A stretch of DNA of 5,150 nt from Acidimicrobiales bacterium (GTDB lineage Bacteria > Actinomycetota > Acidimicrobiia > Acidimicrobiales > Iamiaceae), in the NCBI GenBank assembly GCA_020439605.1, contig JAGQSI010000133.1, positions 1-5,150 of the forward strand, in the 5' to 3' direction. Shown here piece by piece: positions 1 to 5,150 of the stretch. The notes under the pieces were generated by a model. It did not search any database and was not told the origin of the DNA. It saw only the letters and a list, made by a program, of their open reading frames with translations. Position 1 is the first letter of the stretch; each line of letters starts with the position of its first letter. The position numbers were made by a program, and so were the translations under genes.

Positions 1-33
1 GACCTTGGTGTTCTCGTTGACGAAGATTGCCAT
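1..33 (-). CDS. sucD: Succinyl-CoA ligase alpha subunit, N-terminal fragment (runs off left edge)
   Basis: Only the first 11 codons are in the window; they read MAIFVNENTKV from an ATG at 33. SucD proteins typically begin with a short strand of this kind (compare MSILINKNTKV in E. coli), and the gene directly follows sucC on the same strand, as usual. The alpha subunit carries the CoA-binding fold and the phosphorylated active-site histidine, but neither is visible here. The gap after the sucC stop is 29 bases, so co-transcription and translational linkage are likely. The leader just before the ATG is purine-rich but has no strong Shine-Dalgarno sequence. Codon third positions are almost all G or C, like the 3' half of sucC. 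Confidence 0.88.
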   Translation of the reverse strand, partial: MAIFVNENTKV

Positions 34-62
34 GGTTCGTTTCTCTGTCTCGTCTCTGGGGC

Positions 63-1211
63 TCAGGCGTTGGCGATGGCGACGGCGGCGCGGGCCGCTT
101 CCAGCATGGTCGGCTCGGAGCGCAACTTGTCCTCGGGGATGCCGGCGTCGGCGAGGATCTGGCGGCCCTCGTCGGCGTTGGTGCCGTCGAGCCGGATCAC
201 GATCGGGGCGCGCAGGTCGACGCGGCTCATCGCCTCGACGATCCCCTTGGCCACTTCCTCGCCGCGGGTGATGCCGCCGAAGATGTTGATGAAGATCGCC
301 TTGACCGTCTCGTCGAAGTTGATCACCTCGAGCGCGGCAGCCATCACGTCGGCGTTGGCGCCGCCGCCGATGTCGAGGAAGTTCGAGGCCGCGCCGCCGA
401 CCTGATTGACGACGTCGAGCGTCGACATCGCCAGACCGGCGCCGTTGGCGATGATCCCGACCGATCCTTCGAGGCCGATGTACTGGAGGTCCTTCTCCTT
501 GGCCAGCTTCTCGCGCTCGTCGAGCTCCTCGGTGGCGGCGTACTCCTCCCACTCCGGATGGCGGAACTCGGCGTTGCCGTCGAGGGTGACCTTGGCGTCG
601 AGCGCGTGTACCTCTCCGGTCGGCTTGAGGATCAGCGGGTTGATCTCGCAGAGATCGGCGTCACCTTCGGTGTAGGCACGATAGAGCTTCAACAAGATGT
701 CAACCGCTCCATCGTTGGCCTCAGGGTTGAGGTTTGCTGCCTCAACCCAGGCACGAGCGGCCTCTGGGGTGAGCCCGTCCACCGGATCGATCCAGATCTT
801 GGAGATTGCATCAGGATCGGTCTCAGCAACTGCCTCGATTTCCACGCCGCCTTGGGCGGAGAGCATGCCGAGGTGCTTCTTGGCTGCACGGTCCAAGGTG
901 AAGCTCGCGTAGTACTCCTCAGCAATGTCTGAGGCGAACTCGATCCACACGGTTTTGACGATGTGCCCCTTGATGTCGAGGCCGAGGATATTGCCAGCGT
1001 GCTCGCGGGCTTCCTCTGCGTTGGCGGCGAGCTTTACGCCACCAGCTTTTCCTCGTCCACCAACATGAACTTGGGCTTTGACTACCACTGGGTAGCCGAT
1101 ACGGTCGGCAGCAGCAACAGCATCTTCGACGGTTGTAACTGCCTCACCGGGTGAGACAGGGATGTCGAAGGAAGCAAAGAATTGCTTGCCTTGATACTCG
1201 AGAAGGTCCAC
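63..1211 (-). CDS. sucC: Succinyl-CoA ligase (ADP/GDP-forming) beta subunit
   Basis: This is the nucleotide-binding subunit of the cytoplasmic TCA-cycle enzyme that converts succinyl-CoA, phosphate and NDP to succinate, CoA and NTP together with SucD. The 382 residues are close to the family norm of about 385-390, so the gene is complete. It opens with MDLLEYQGKQ, the standard SucC start. The N-terminal ATP-grasp part includes VVVKAQVHVGGRGKAGGVK (residues 42-60; K45 and R53 region bind nucleotide). CEINPL lies at 188-193 and ALDAKV at 203-208; N191 and D205 match the family's magnesium ligands. The C-terminal ligase-CoA domain shows GLEGSVGIIANGAGLAM (246-262), NFLDIGGGA (277-285), NIFGGITRG (309-317) and RLDGTNADEGR (340-350). 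The start is a GTG at 1211, supported by an AGGAG five bases upstream. sucD follows after 29 bases. Oddity: codon use changes sharply near codons 186-202. By hand count, 10 of 195 codons end in A or T in the 3' part, against 69 of 186 in the 5' part, suggesting a mosaic gene or an assembly junction. Identity is secure; ADP versus GDP preference cannot be read from the sequence. Confidence 0.97.
   Translation of the reverse strand: MDLLEYQGKQFFASFDIPVSPGEAVTTVEDAVAAADRIGYPVVVKAQVHVGGRGKAGGVKLAANAEEAREHAGNILGLDIKGHIVKTVWIEFASDIAEEYYASFTLDRAAKKHLGMLSAQGGVEIEAVAETDPDAISKIWIDPVDGLTPEAARAWVEAANLNPEANDGAVDILLKLYRAYTEGDADLCEINPLILKPTGEVHALDAKVTLDGNAEFRHPEWEEYAATEELDEREKLAKEKDLQYIGLEGSVGIIANGAGLAMSTLDVVNQVGGAASNFLDIGGGANADVMAAALEVINFDETVKAIFINIFGGITRGEEVAKGIVEAMSRVDLRAPIVIRLDGTNADEGRQILADAGIPEDKLRSEPTMLEAARAAVAIANA
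605..660. other. Codon-usage and GC breakpoint inside sucC
   Basis: To the left (1 to about 605), third codon positions of sucC and the sucD fragment are nearly all G or C. To the right of about 654 they are mixed, as elsewhere in the window. The reading frame and protein motifs continue without a break. The change falls around the conserved CEINPL region, where two related sucC genes would share enough identity for homologous recombination or for an assembler to join reads from different genomes. The interval is a hand estimate: a few codons ending in A (at 609-617) make the exact point uncertain. Confidence 0.75.
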
Positions 1212-1216
1212 GCGGA

Positions 1217-1221
1217 CTCCT
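1217..1221 (-). promoter_or_regulatory. Ribosome binding site of sucC
   Basis: The minus strand reads AGGAG, a near-perfect Shine-Dalgarno core, five bases before the GTG at 1211. It decides the start codon, since no ATG begins the MDLLEYQGKQ segment that aligns with SucC N-termini. Confidence 0.8.
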
Positions 1222-1254
1222 GACGATGACAGACGGGCCTTTAGCTCGGGCGAT

Positions 1255-1267
1255 ACTAGGCACTAGT
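1255..1267. promoter_or_regulatory. Short palindrome (candidate operator)
   Basis: ACTAG and CTAGT form a perfect inverted repeat with 5-base arms around GCA. It lies mid-way in the divergent gap and overlaps the best -10-like hexamers on both strands, where a regulator could affect both directions. The arms are short and half of each arm is itself self-complementary CTAG, so a chance occurrence is quite possible. Confidence 0.22.
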
Positions 1268-1290
1268 TCGCAATCCTTGCCTATCCGGAC

Positions 1291-1295
1291 AGGAG
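1291..1295 (+). promoter_or_regulatory. Likely ribosome binding site of the 1309 gene, with long spacing
   Basis: AGGAG lies 13 bases before the ATG at 1309, longer than the usual 5-9. No ATG, GTG or TTG start in frame lies closer to it, and the next in-frame starts would cut into the membrane segment, so ATG 1309 remains the best start. Initiation may be modest. Confidence 0.5.
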
Positions 1296-1308
1296 TTCAA
1301 ATCAGATC

Positions 1309-1824
1309 ATGAGTCCAGTAGATCAATCCCGCAACCATGTCGGGCGGGCGGCGAGCGTCACTCTCGTGGCCATCGTTGTGCTTGGCGGGGCCATGTTTCT
1401 TGCCGCCAAACTCATCTCTCCCAAGACCGGATTGGGCGAAGGCAAGGTGCAACTGGGCGACGCAACATTTCAGGGTGGCTCCGCCGAACGCCTCTCCAAG
1501 GAGATAGCAAAAGGTGGGCCCATCTTCTACGGCGACGTGTCCGGCAACAAGGAACGCGACATCATCCTTCAACACATTGGCAACGACACGGACTCCGGCT
1601 GGTACGCATTCAGGGCCGCTCCGGCCAACAAGGACAGGGACTGCACCTGGACCTGGCAGCCCGACGAGGAGATCTTCCGGGCACGCTGCGATGAGTCATT
1701 GACCGCCCCCGCTGACGGCAAGGGCCTCCAGCGCTATCCGGTCAAGGTGGTCGATGGACGTCTCGATGTGGACCTCAACGCCGAGGCCCGCACCGCAACT
1801 ACAACTACGACAACAGCCGACTAG
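1309..1824 (+). CDS. Small membrane-anchored protein with a degenerate Rieske-like extracytoplasmic domain
   Basis: I recognise no named gene. The 171-residue protein has a short polar N-terminus with two arginines (R8, R13), one hydrophobic segment at about 14-36 that looks like an uncleaved signal anchor, and a soluble domain (about 40-158) expected outside the membrane. The domain contains GGPIFYGD (69-76), RDIILQHIG (83-91), GWYAF (97-101), C112, W116, F123, C127, and a closing segment RYPVKVVDGRLDVDL (142-156). This last segment, and the C-x3-W-x6-F-x3-C layout, resemble the second half of Rieske iron-sulfur proteins. Aligned on C112 and C127 (the disulfide pair of the CxHxxC and CPCH boxes), the four ligand positions are N107, D109, A125 and D128, so no 2Fe-2S cluster is expected. 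The tail (162-169) is a threonine-rich low-complexity run. It is a lone plus-strand gene, divergent from sucC and convergent with the ligase gene. That it is an expressed membrane protein is fairly sure; the Rieske relationship is an inference from pattern, and the function is unknown. Confidence 0.8.
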   Translation: MSPVDQSRNHVGRAASVTLVAIVVLGGAMFLAAKLISPKTGLGEGKVQLGDATFQGGSAERLSKEIAKGGPIFYGDVSGNKERDIILQHIGNDTDSGWYAFRAAPANKDRDCTWTWQPDEEIFRARCDESLTAPADGKGLQRYPVKVVDGRLDVDLNAEARTATTTTTTAD

Positions 1825-1831
1825 CAACCGA

Positions 1832-1856
1832 CTGGCGGCAGGCGAGGACTGCCCAG
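1832..1856. terminator. Possible bidirectional terminator hairpin between convergent genes
   Basis: CTGG-CG-GCAG (1832-1841) can pair with CTGCCCAG (1849-1856), giving two 4-base-pair GC-rich stems separated by a 2-base bulge, with a 7-base loop. It fills most of the 32-base gap between the stop of the 1309 gene and the stop of the ligase gene, where a shared terminator is expected. There is no T-run on either side, so it is not a classical intrinsic terminator; GC-rich hairpins without U-tracts have been proposed as terminators in actinobacteria. Confidence 0.35.
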
Positions 1857-3407
1857 CTAGCCGAGCAGCAGTGCTTCCATCTGCGCTGCCACCTGGCGGC
1901 GCTGGATCTTGTCGGTTCCTGTGCGAGGGAAATCCTCGACCACCACGAAATGTGCAGGCACCTTGTAGCGCGACATTCGCTCGGTGGACCACGCAACAAG
2001 TTCTGTCTCGTCGAAAGCTGCACCGTCAGCCAAGCGGATCGCTGCGACAGGGACTTCACCGTCTCTGTCATGAGGCAGCGCCACCACGGCAGCCTCGGCC
2101 ACTGCAGGATGTTCCTCGAGGTCCTGTTCCACCTCAACCGCGTAGACCGAGTAGCCGCCTCTTTTGATGACGTCTTTCATTCGGCCCTCGAAGTTCACGA
2201 TCCCGAACGGGCCTCGTCTCGCGAAGTCTCCTGTCCGTAGCCAGCCGTCTTCTGTGATGGTTGCTGCGGTGGCCTCAGGCGCTCCGTGATAGCCGGTAAG
2301 AACACCGGGGCCTTTCACCACCAGTTCGCCCACTCCACCGATCGGCACCTCTGAGCCATCTTCATCGAGAACCCGGAAGGAAACCCCGGGTAGAGGCATA
2401 CCTACCGATCCGCCAAGGGCAGCCGGAACCAGCGGAGGCGAGATACGAATCGCCACTCCGCCAGCGGTCTCCACCATTCCATAGCCTTCAGCGAACATTG
2501 CTTCTCCCATGGACCCAAGGATCGGCAGGGTGAAGGTTGCGCCGCGCTTCTTGAAGCGATGGGCAAGGTCAGCCGGCATTGCGTCTGCACCTGAGATCCA
2601 ACATCTGACACATGTCAGGTCGAAATCTTCGGCGCCGGCCTGTTCCATCATCCGGTACATGGCTGGAACGCCCGAGAAGATGGACGAGCGTCGAAGTGAG
2701 ATCGTTTCCATTACTGCGACCGGATTGAAGCGGTCCAAGAAACAAACGGGTATACCGGCACACGCGGCACCAATCGCGATTGCGAAGCCGAAGATGTGAG
2801 CCAAGGGCAACGCCATGACGATCTCGTCGTCACGAAGCTCTGTGGGGGCCAACGCTGCGATGGACAGGCCGCCGATCAAACCGTTGTGGGTCAGTTCCGC
2901 ACCCTTCGGCGCTCCAGTCGTGCCAGATGTGTAGAACAACGCAGCAACTGATCGCGGGTCTGCTTCTACTGCTTTGCCAAACACGCCTGGTTGTGTATCG
3001 GAGTCATCGTCTGAGGCGATCTCGTCTGTCGAGCCAAGGTCTTCAACCGACCGGATGACCAAGGATGCGCCTGAATCGGTCACTACATGGTCTACCTCGG
3101 CCTCTGTCATCTGCGAGTTGACCGGTGCAGGGATTCTGCCCGCCCGAGATGCTGCGAGCGTCAACAGCAACTGGTCATATCCGTTGACGGTGGCGATGAC
3201 TACCCGATCTCCCAGCTCGCTGCGCTGCGAGATCACCAGTGCCCACCGGTCCACGAGCTGTGCAGCCTCGTTGGTCGTGAGGGTTCTGCCACTGGCCACC
3301 TCATGGACCAAGGTCCGTTTGGGGTGTGCTTGGGCCACCCTTTCCATCAGGTTGCCGAGCGTCATGGAACGGCCGGTTGCTAGATCAAATCTCGAGAGCC
3401 ACCTCAT
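1857..3407 (-). CDS. AMP-forming acyl-CoA ligase (fatty/carboxylic acid-CoA ligase family)
   Basis: This member of the ANL adenylate-forming superfamily should activate a carboxylic acid with ATP to an acyl-AMP and then to the CoA thioester, in the cytoplasm. From the ATG at 3407 the protein has 516 residues, a normal full length. Visible motifs are the P-loop-like YTSGTTGAPKG (159-169), PLAHIFG (201-207), GVPAMYRMM (246-254), YGMVET (309-314), the A5-type motif, GWLRTGD (388-394) with its ATP-ribose aspartate, the hinge GRMKDVIKRGG (408-418), and the C-terminal PRTGTDKI (494-501), whose K500 is the expected adenylation lysine. The usual TGK context is TDK here. ATG 3407 is preferred because AGGG lies 8 bases upstream. 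GTG at 3416 and TTG at 3437 are alternatives, and a GGGAGG at 3430-3435 lies 13 bases from the GTG; ATG 3363-3365 has no SD. The gene follows pcrA after 60 bases on the same strand. The acid substrate cannot be told from motifs; medium- or long-chain fatty acids or aromatic acids are possible. Confidence 0.92.
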   Translation of the reverse strand: MRWLSRFDLATGRSMTLGNLMERVAQAHPKRTLVHEVASGRTLTTNEAAQLVDRWALVISQRSELGDRVVIATVNGYDQLLLTLAASRAGRIPAPVNSQMTEAEVDHVVTDSGASLVIRSVEDLGSTDEIASDDDSDTQPGVFGKAVEADPRSVAALFYTSGTTGAPKGAELTHNGLIGGLSIAALAPTELRDDEIVMALPLAHIFGFAIAIGAACAGIPVCFLDRFNPVAVMETISLRRSSIFSGVPAMYRMMEQAGAEDFDLTCVRCWISGADAMPADLAHRFKKRGATFTLPILGSMGEAMFAEGYGMVETAGGVAIRISPPLVPAALGGSVGMPLPGVSFRVLDEDGSEVPIGGVGELVVKGPGVLTGYHGAPEATAATITEDGWLRTGDFARRGPFGIVNFEGRMKDVIKRGGYSVYAVEVEQDLEEHPAVAEAAVVALPHDRDGEVPVAAIRLADGAAFDETELVAWSTERMSRYKVPAHFVVVEDFPRTGTDKIQRRQVAAQMEALLLG

Positions 3408-3445
3408 GGTGTTCACCCTATGGCGACAACCTCCCAAAGCCCTAG

Positions 3446-3474
3446 CCAGAGAACCCCAGGCTCTGGATCAGAGC
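3446..3474 (-). other. Overlapping alternative hairpins at the pcrA stop codon
   Basis: Two perfect 6-base-pair stems share one arm region. On the plus strand GCTCTG (3460-3465) pairs with CAGAGC (3469-3474) across a 3-base loop that touches the pcrA stop. CCAGAG (3446-3451) pairs with CTCTGG (3461-3466) across a 9-base loop. They cannot both form. No T-run follows in the minus direction, and the leader of the ligase gene begins directly after, so a full terminator is unlikely. A weak attenuating or RNA-stabilising element is possible. Confidence 0.25.
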
Positions 3475-5150
3475 TTCGTGAGTGGGGCCCACGCCAACAG
3501 GAGCGTCTTTTGTCCCACCGTGGGGAAGTTAACCGTTACCTCGGTCTTATCTCCGCCGCCGCGCAGGTCCAATACGACGCCTTCACCCCACTTGGCATGC
3601 ATAACGTCGTCTCCGATTCGCAACGTAACGCCGCTGGCTGTGCCTGATGTTTCTGTAACGGACGTGCCGGCTGCCAACGCCTGTTCCACAATTCTTTCCC
3701 GGTTGGCCTGCCTTCGTTCTGAGGAGATCCTGCTCTTACGTTCCGGGCGTTCACCCCAGCTCGACTCCGTGGAAGTCATCGAAGCGCTGTCTGCCCACGC
3801 GCCTGATCTAGACGAACGCCGCTCGCCCTCGATGGAGTTGACGAGGCGCTGAGGAATCTCATCCAGGAACCGGCTAGGCGGGTTGTACTGGGTGGCCCCG
3901 TAGATGGTCCGGCTCCAGGCATGACTCAGATGCAGACGCTCTCTGGCCCTCGTGATCCCCACGTAGGCCAGGCGCCGCTCCTCCTCAAGCTCTGCTGGGT
4001 CTGCCAATGACCGCAGGTGAGGGAAGATCCCGTCCTCAAGCCCGACCATGAACACGACCGGGAACTCAAGGCCCTTAGCGGAATGCAATGTCATCAGCAC
4101 TACCGAGGACCCGTCTTCGGGCACTTCATCGGTGTCTGCAACCAAACTCACCTGTTCCAAGAAGACATCCACCGAATCCACCTCTCGTGCCGAGCCGACA
4201 AGCTCTGCGAGGTTTTCCAAGCGGCCTTCTGCCTCGATCGAATGTTCTGCCTGCAACTCATCCACATAGCCAGATCTACCGAGCAATGCCTCAAGGAGAG
4301 GTCCGGGTCCATCTTCAACCGCGGCGATTCCAGCGTCGATCACATCCAAGAAGTCCGTGATCCCCTTGGCCGCCCTACCGGTGATGCCAACTTCGTCGCT
4401 TCGCCGCAGCGCCTCCATGAACGTCATGGATTGCATGGCAGCCCATGCCTCGAGGCGCCCAACGGTGGAATCTCCAACTCCACGTTTGGGAACGTTGATA
4501 ACCCTTTTGACAGAGACCTCATCTGCAGGGTTCACCACTACACGCATGTAGGCAAGAGCGTCCTTGACCTCGCGTCGGTCATAGAAGCGGGTACCACCAA
4601 CAACCTTGTAGGGAACTCCTGCCCTCATCAGGTGTTCTTCGACAATGCGGCTCTGGCCGTTGGTCCGGTAAAAGACCGCCATGTCTCCCCACAAATAGTC
4701 CCCGCTGTCGTGCAGTTTGGCTATCTGATGGGTGACCCACTGCGCCTCATCTCGTTCGTCGTCTCCGTGATATCGAACGATTGGCTTGCCGTCGCCCTCA
4801 TCGGTCCACAGATCCTTGGGCTTTCTGGACAGGTTGTTCTCAATGACCGAGTTGGCAGCATCGAGGATTGTCTGGGTGGAGCGGTAGTTCTGGGTCAGCA
4901 CAACCGTGGAGACACCATCGAAGGCGTTCTCGAATTCAAGAATGTTGCGCATGTCTGCGCCTCGGAACTTGTAGATCGACTGATCTCCGTCCCCAACCAC
5001 ACAAACGTTTCGATGATCTCCAGCAAGCTGAAGGATCATCTCGTTCTGGACCCGGTTGGTGTCCTGATACTCATCCACCAAGATATGACGAAAGCGCCTT
5101 CGATAGTGCTCCAGTACCGAGGGCTCACGGCGGAAGAGCTCTACAACGTT
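3468..5150 (-). CDS. pcrA: ATP-dependent 3'-5' DNA helicase of the PcrA/UvrD1 type, N-terminus missing (runs off right edge)
   Basis: This superfamily 1A helicase unwinds DNA in nucleotide excision repair and in clearing blocked forks or RNA polymerase. The window holds the last 560 residues. The frame is open from the right edge, so the methionine-like TTG at 5081 is internal (it encodes the Leu before VDEYQ). Seen in order, numbered within the fragment, are motif II VDEYQDTN (25-32), motif III GDGDQSIYKFRGA (53-65), motif IV LTQNYRST (85-92), FYRTNGQSR (160-168), the 2B region with VINVPKRGVGDST (218-230 or so), motif V VVLMTLHSAKGLEFPVVF (350-367) and motif VI EEERRLAYVGITRARERL (389-406). 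A polar Ser/Arg/Glu-rich linker (about 440-510) leads to a C-terminal tudor-like domain, IGDDVMHAKWGEGVV (512-526) to APLTKL (555-560), which in PcrA/UvrD binds RNA polymerase. Motifs Q, I and Ia lie outside, about 200 residues away by comparison with the family. DEYQ and the tudor domain favour PcrA/UvrD over Rep. The helicase core shows no missing residue in what is visible. Confidence 0.96.
   Translation of the reverse strand, partial: NVVELFRREPSVLEHYRRRFRHILVDEYQDTNRVQNEMILQLAGDHRNVCVVGDGDQSIYKFRGADMRNILEFENAFDGVSTVVLTQNYRSTQTILDAANSVIENNLSRKPKDLWTDEGDGKPIVRYHGDDERDEAQWVTHQIAKLHDSGDYLWGDMAVFYRTNGQSRIVEEHLMRAGVPYKVVGGTRFYDRREVKDALAYMRVVVNPADEVSVKRVINVPKRGVGDSTVGRLEAWAAMQSMTFMEALRRSDEVGITGRAAKGITDFLDVIDAGIAAVEDGPGPLLEALLGRSGYVDELQAEHSIEAEGRLENLAELVGSAREVDSVDVFLEQVSLVADTDEVPEDGSSVVLMTLHSAKGLEFPVVFMVGLEDGIFPHLRSLADPAELEEERRLAYVGITRARERLHLSHAWSRTIYGATQYNPPSRFLDEIPQRLVNSIEGERRSSRSGAWADSASMTSTESSWGERPERKSRISSERRQANRERIVEQALAAGTSVTETSGTASGVTLRIGDDVMHAKWGEGVVLDLRGGGDKTEVTVNFPTVGQKTLLLAWAPLTKL

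Larger units (their letters stand above)
1212..1308. promoter_or_regulatory. Divergent intergenic region driving sucCD (minus) and the small membrane-protein gene (plus)
   Basis: Both flanking genes point away from this 97-base gap, so it should hold at least the promoter of sucCD and that of the 1309 gene. On the minus strand TAGTAT (1253-1258) is a possible -10 element about 35 bases before the sucC SD, but no good -35 lies 16-18 bases upstream. On the plus strand ATGACA (1226-1231) resembles a -35 and GATACT (1252-1257) a -10, but their 20-base spacing is too long. That promoters lie in this gap is likely; the exact elements are not established. Confidence 0.4.

Noticed and set aside
27..932. 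Long plus-strand open frame (301 codons) opposite sucC
   Set aside because: It lies entirely antisense to sucC, is kept open by the strong G/C third-position bias of the real gene, and its product is low-complexity with no recognisable domain.
1226..1257. sigma70-type promoter ATGACA / GATACT for the plus-strand gene
   Set aside because: The hexamers are fair matches but the 20-base spacer is too long, so it is mentioned only as a weak candidate in the intergenic entry.
1297..1575. Minus-strand open frame opposite the small membrane-protein gene
   Set aside because: The plus-strand frame has a coherent membrane anchor and domain with an SD; the antisense frame has neither and would cut into the divergent gap.
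2974..3852. Plus-strand open frame (292 codons) spanning the ligase start and the pcrA end
   Set aside because: It is antisense to two genes with full sets of family motifs, crosses their junction, and its product is Ser/Pro/Arg-rich with no family resemblance.
5079..5081. TTG as start codon of the helicase
   Set aside because: It encodes the leucine preceding VDEYQDTN. The frame continues open to the window edge and motif I must lie upstream, so this is an internal codon.
1..5150. CRISPR array, mobile element, tRNA, rRNA or defence system
   Set aside because: No direct repeat series, terminal inverted repeats, transposase or cloverleaf-like sequence was seen, and every gene belongs to a housekeeping family or is a lone membrane protein.

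Overview
The window looks like chromosomal DNA of a free-living actinobacterium, possibly an Acidimicrobiia-type lineage. The reasons are the succinyl-CoA ligase genes lying close to a UvrD1/PcrA-type helicase gene (a neighbourhood also found in mycobacteria), the GC-rich base use, the GTG start and the actinobacterial flavour of the proteins. The lineage is an inference and no 16S or other decisive marker is present.

Layout from left to right. Positions 1-33 (minus) hold the first codons of sucD. Positions 63-1211 (minus) hold complete sucC. A 97-base divergent gap (1212-1308) separates sucC from a plus-strand gene at 1309-1824. That gene encodes a small membrane-anchored protein whose outer domain resembles a Rieske domain that has lost its cluster ligands. 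It converges on a minus-strand AMP-forming acyl-CoA ligase gene (1857-3407), with only 32 bases between them that include a hairpin. Upstream of the ligase on the minus strand is the 3' three quarters or so of a pcrA/uvrD1 helicase gene (3468 to beyond the right edge). pcrA and the ligase gene are 60 bases apart and may be co-transcribed. sucC and sucD form a clear operon.

Functionally the window is mostly housekeeping: the substrate-level phosphorylation step of the TCA cycle, activation of a carboxylic acid to a CoA thioester, and DNA repair. No phage, insertion sequence, CRISPR array, tRNA, rRNA or defence system is visible.

Two things deserve attention. First, sucC has an abrupt codon-usage break inside its conserved CEINPL region (about 605-660). 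Hand-counted third-position GC is about 95% in the 3' half (continuing into sucD) but about 63% in the 5' half, which matches the look of the rest of the window. This is either a recombination junction or an assembly chimera. Second, the small membrane protein keeps the two cysteines that form the disulfide in Rieske proteins at matching spacing, while all four iron-sulfur ligand positions are substituted. I see no obvious new multi-gene system here.
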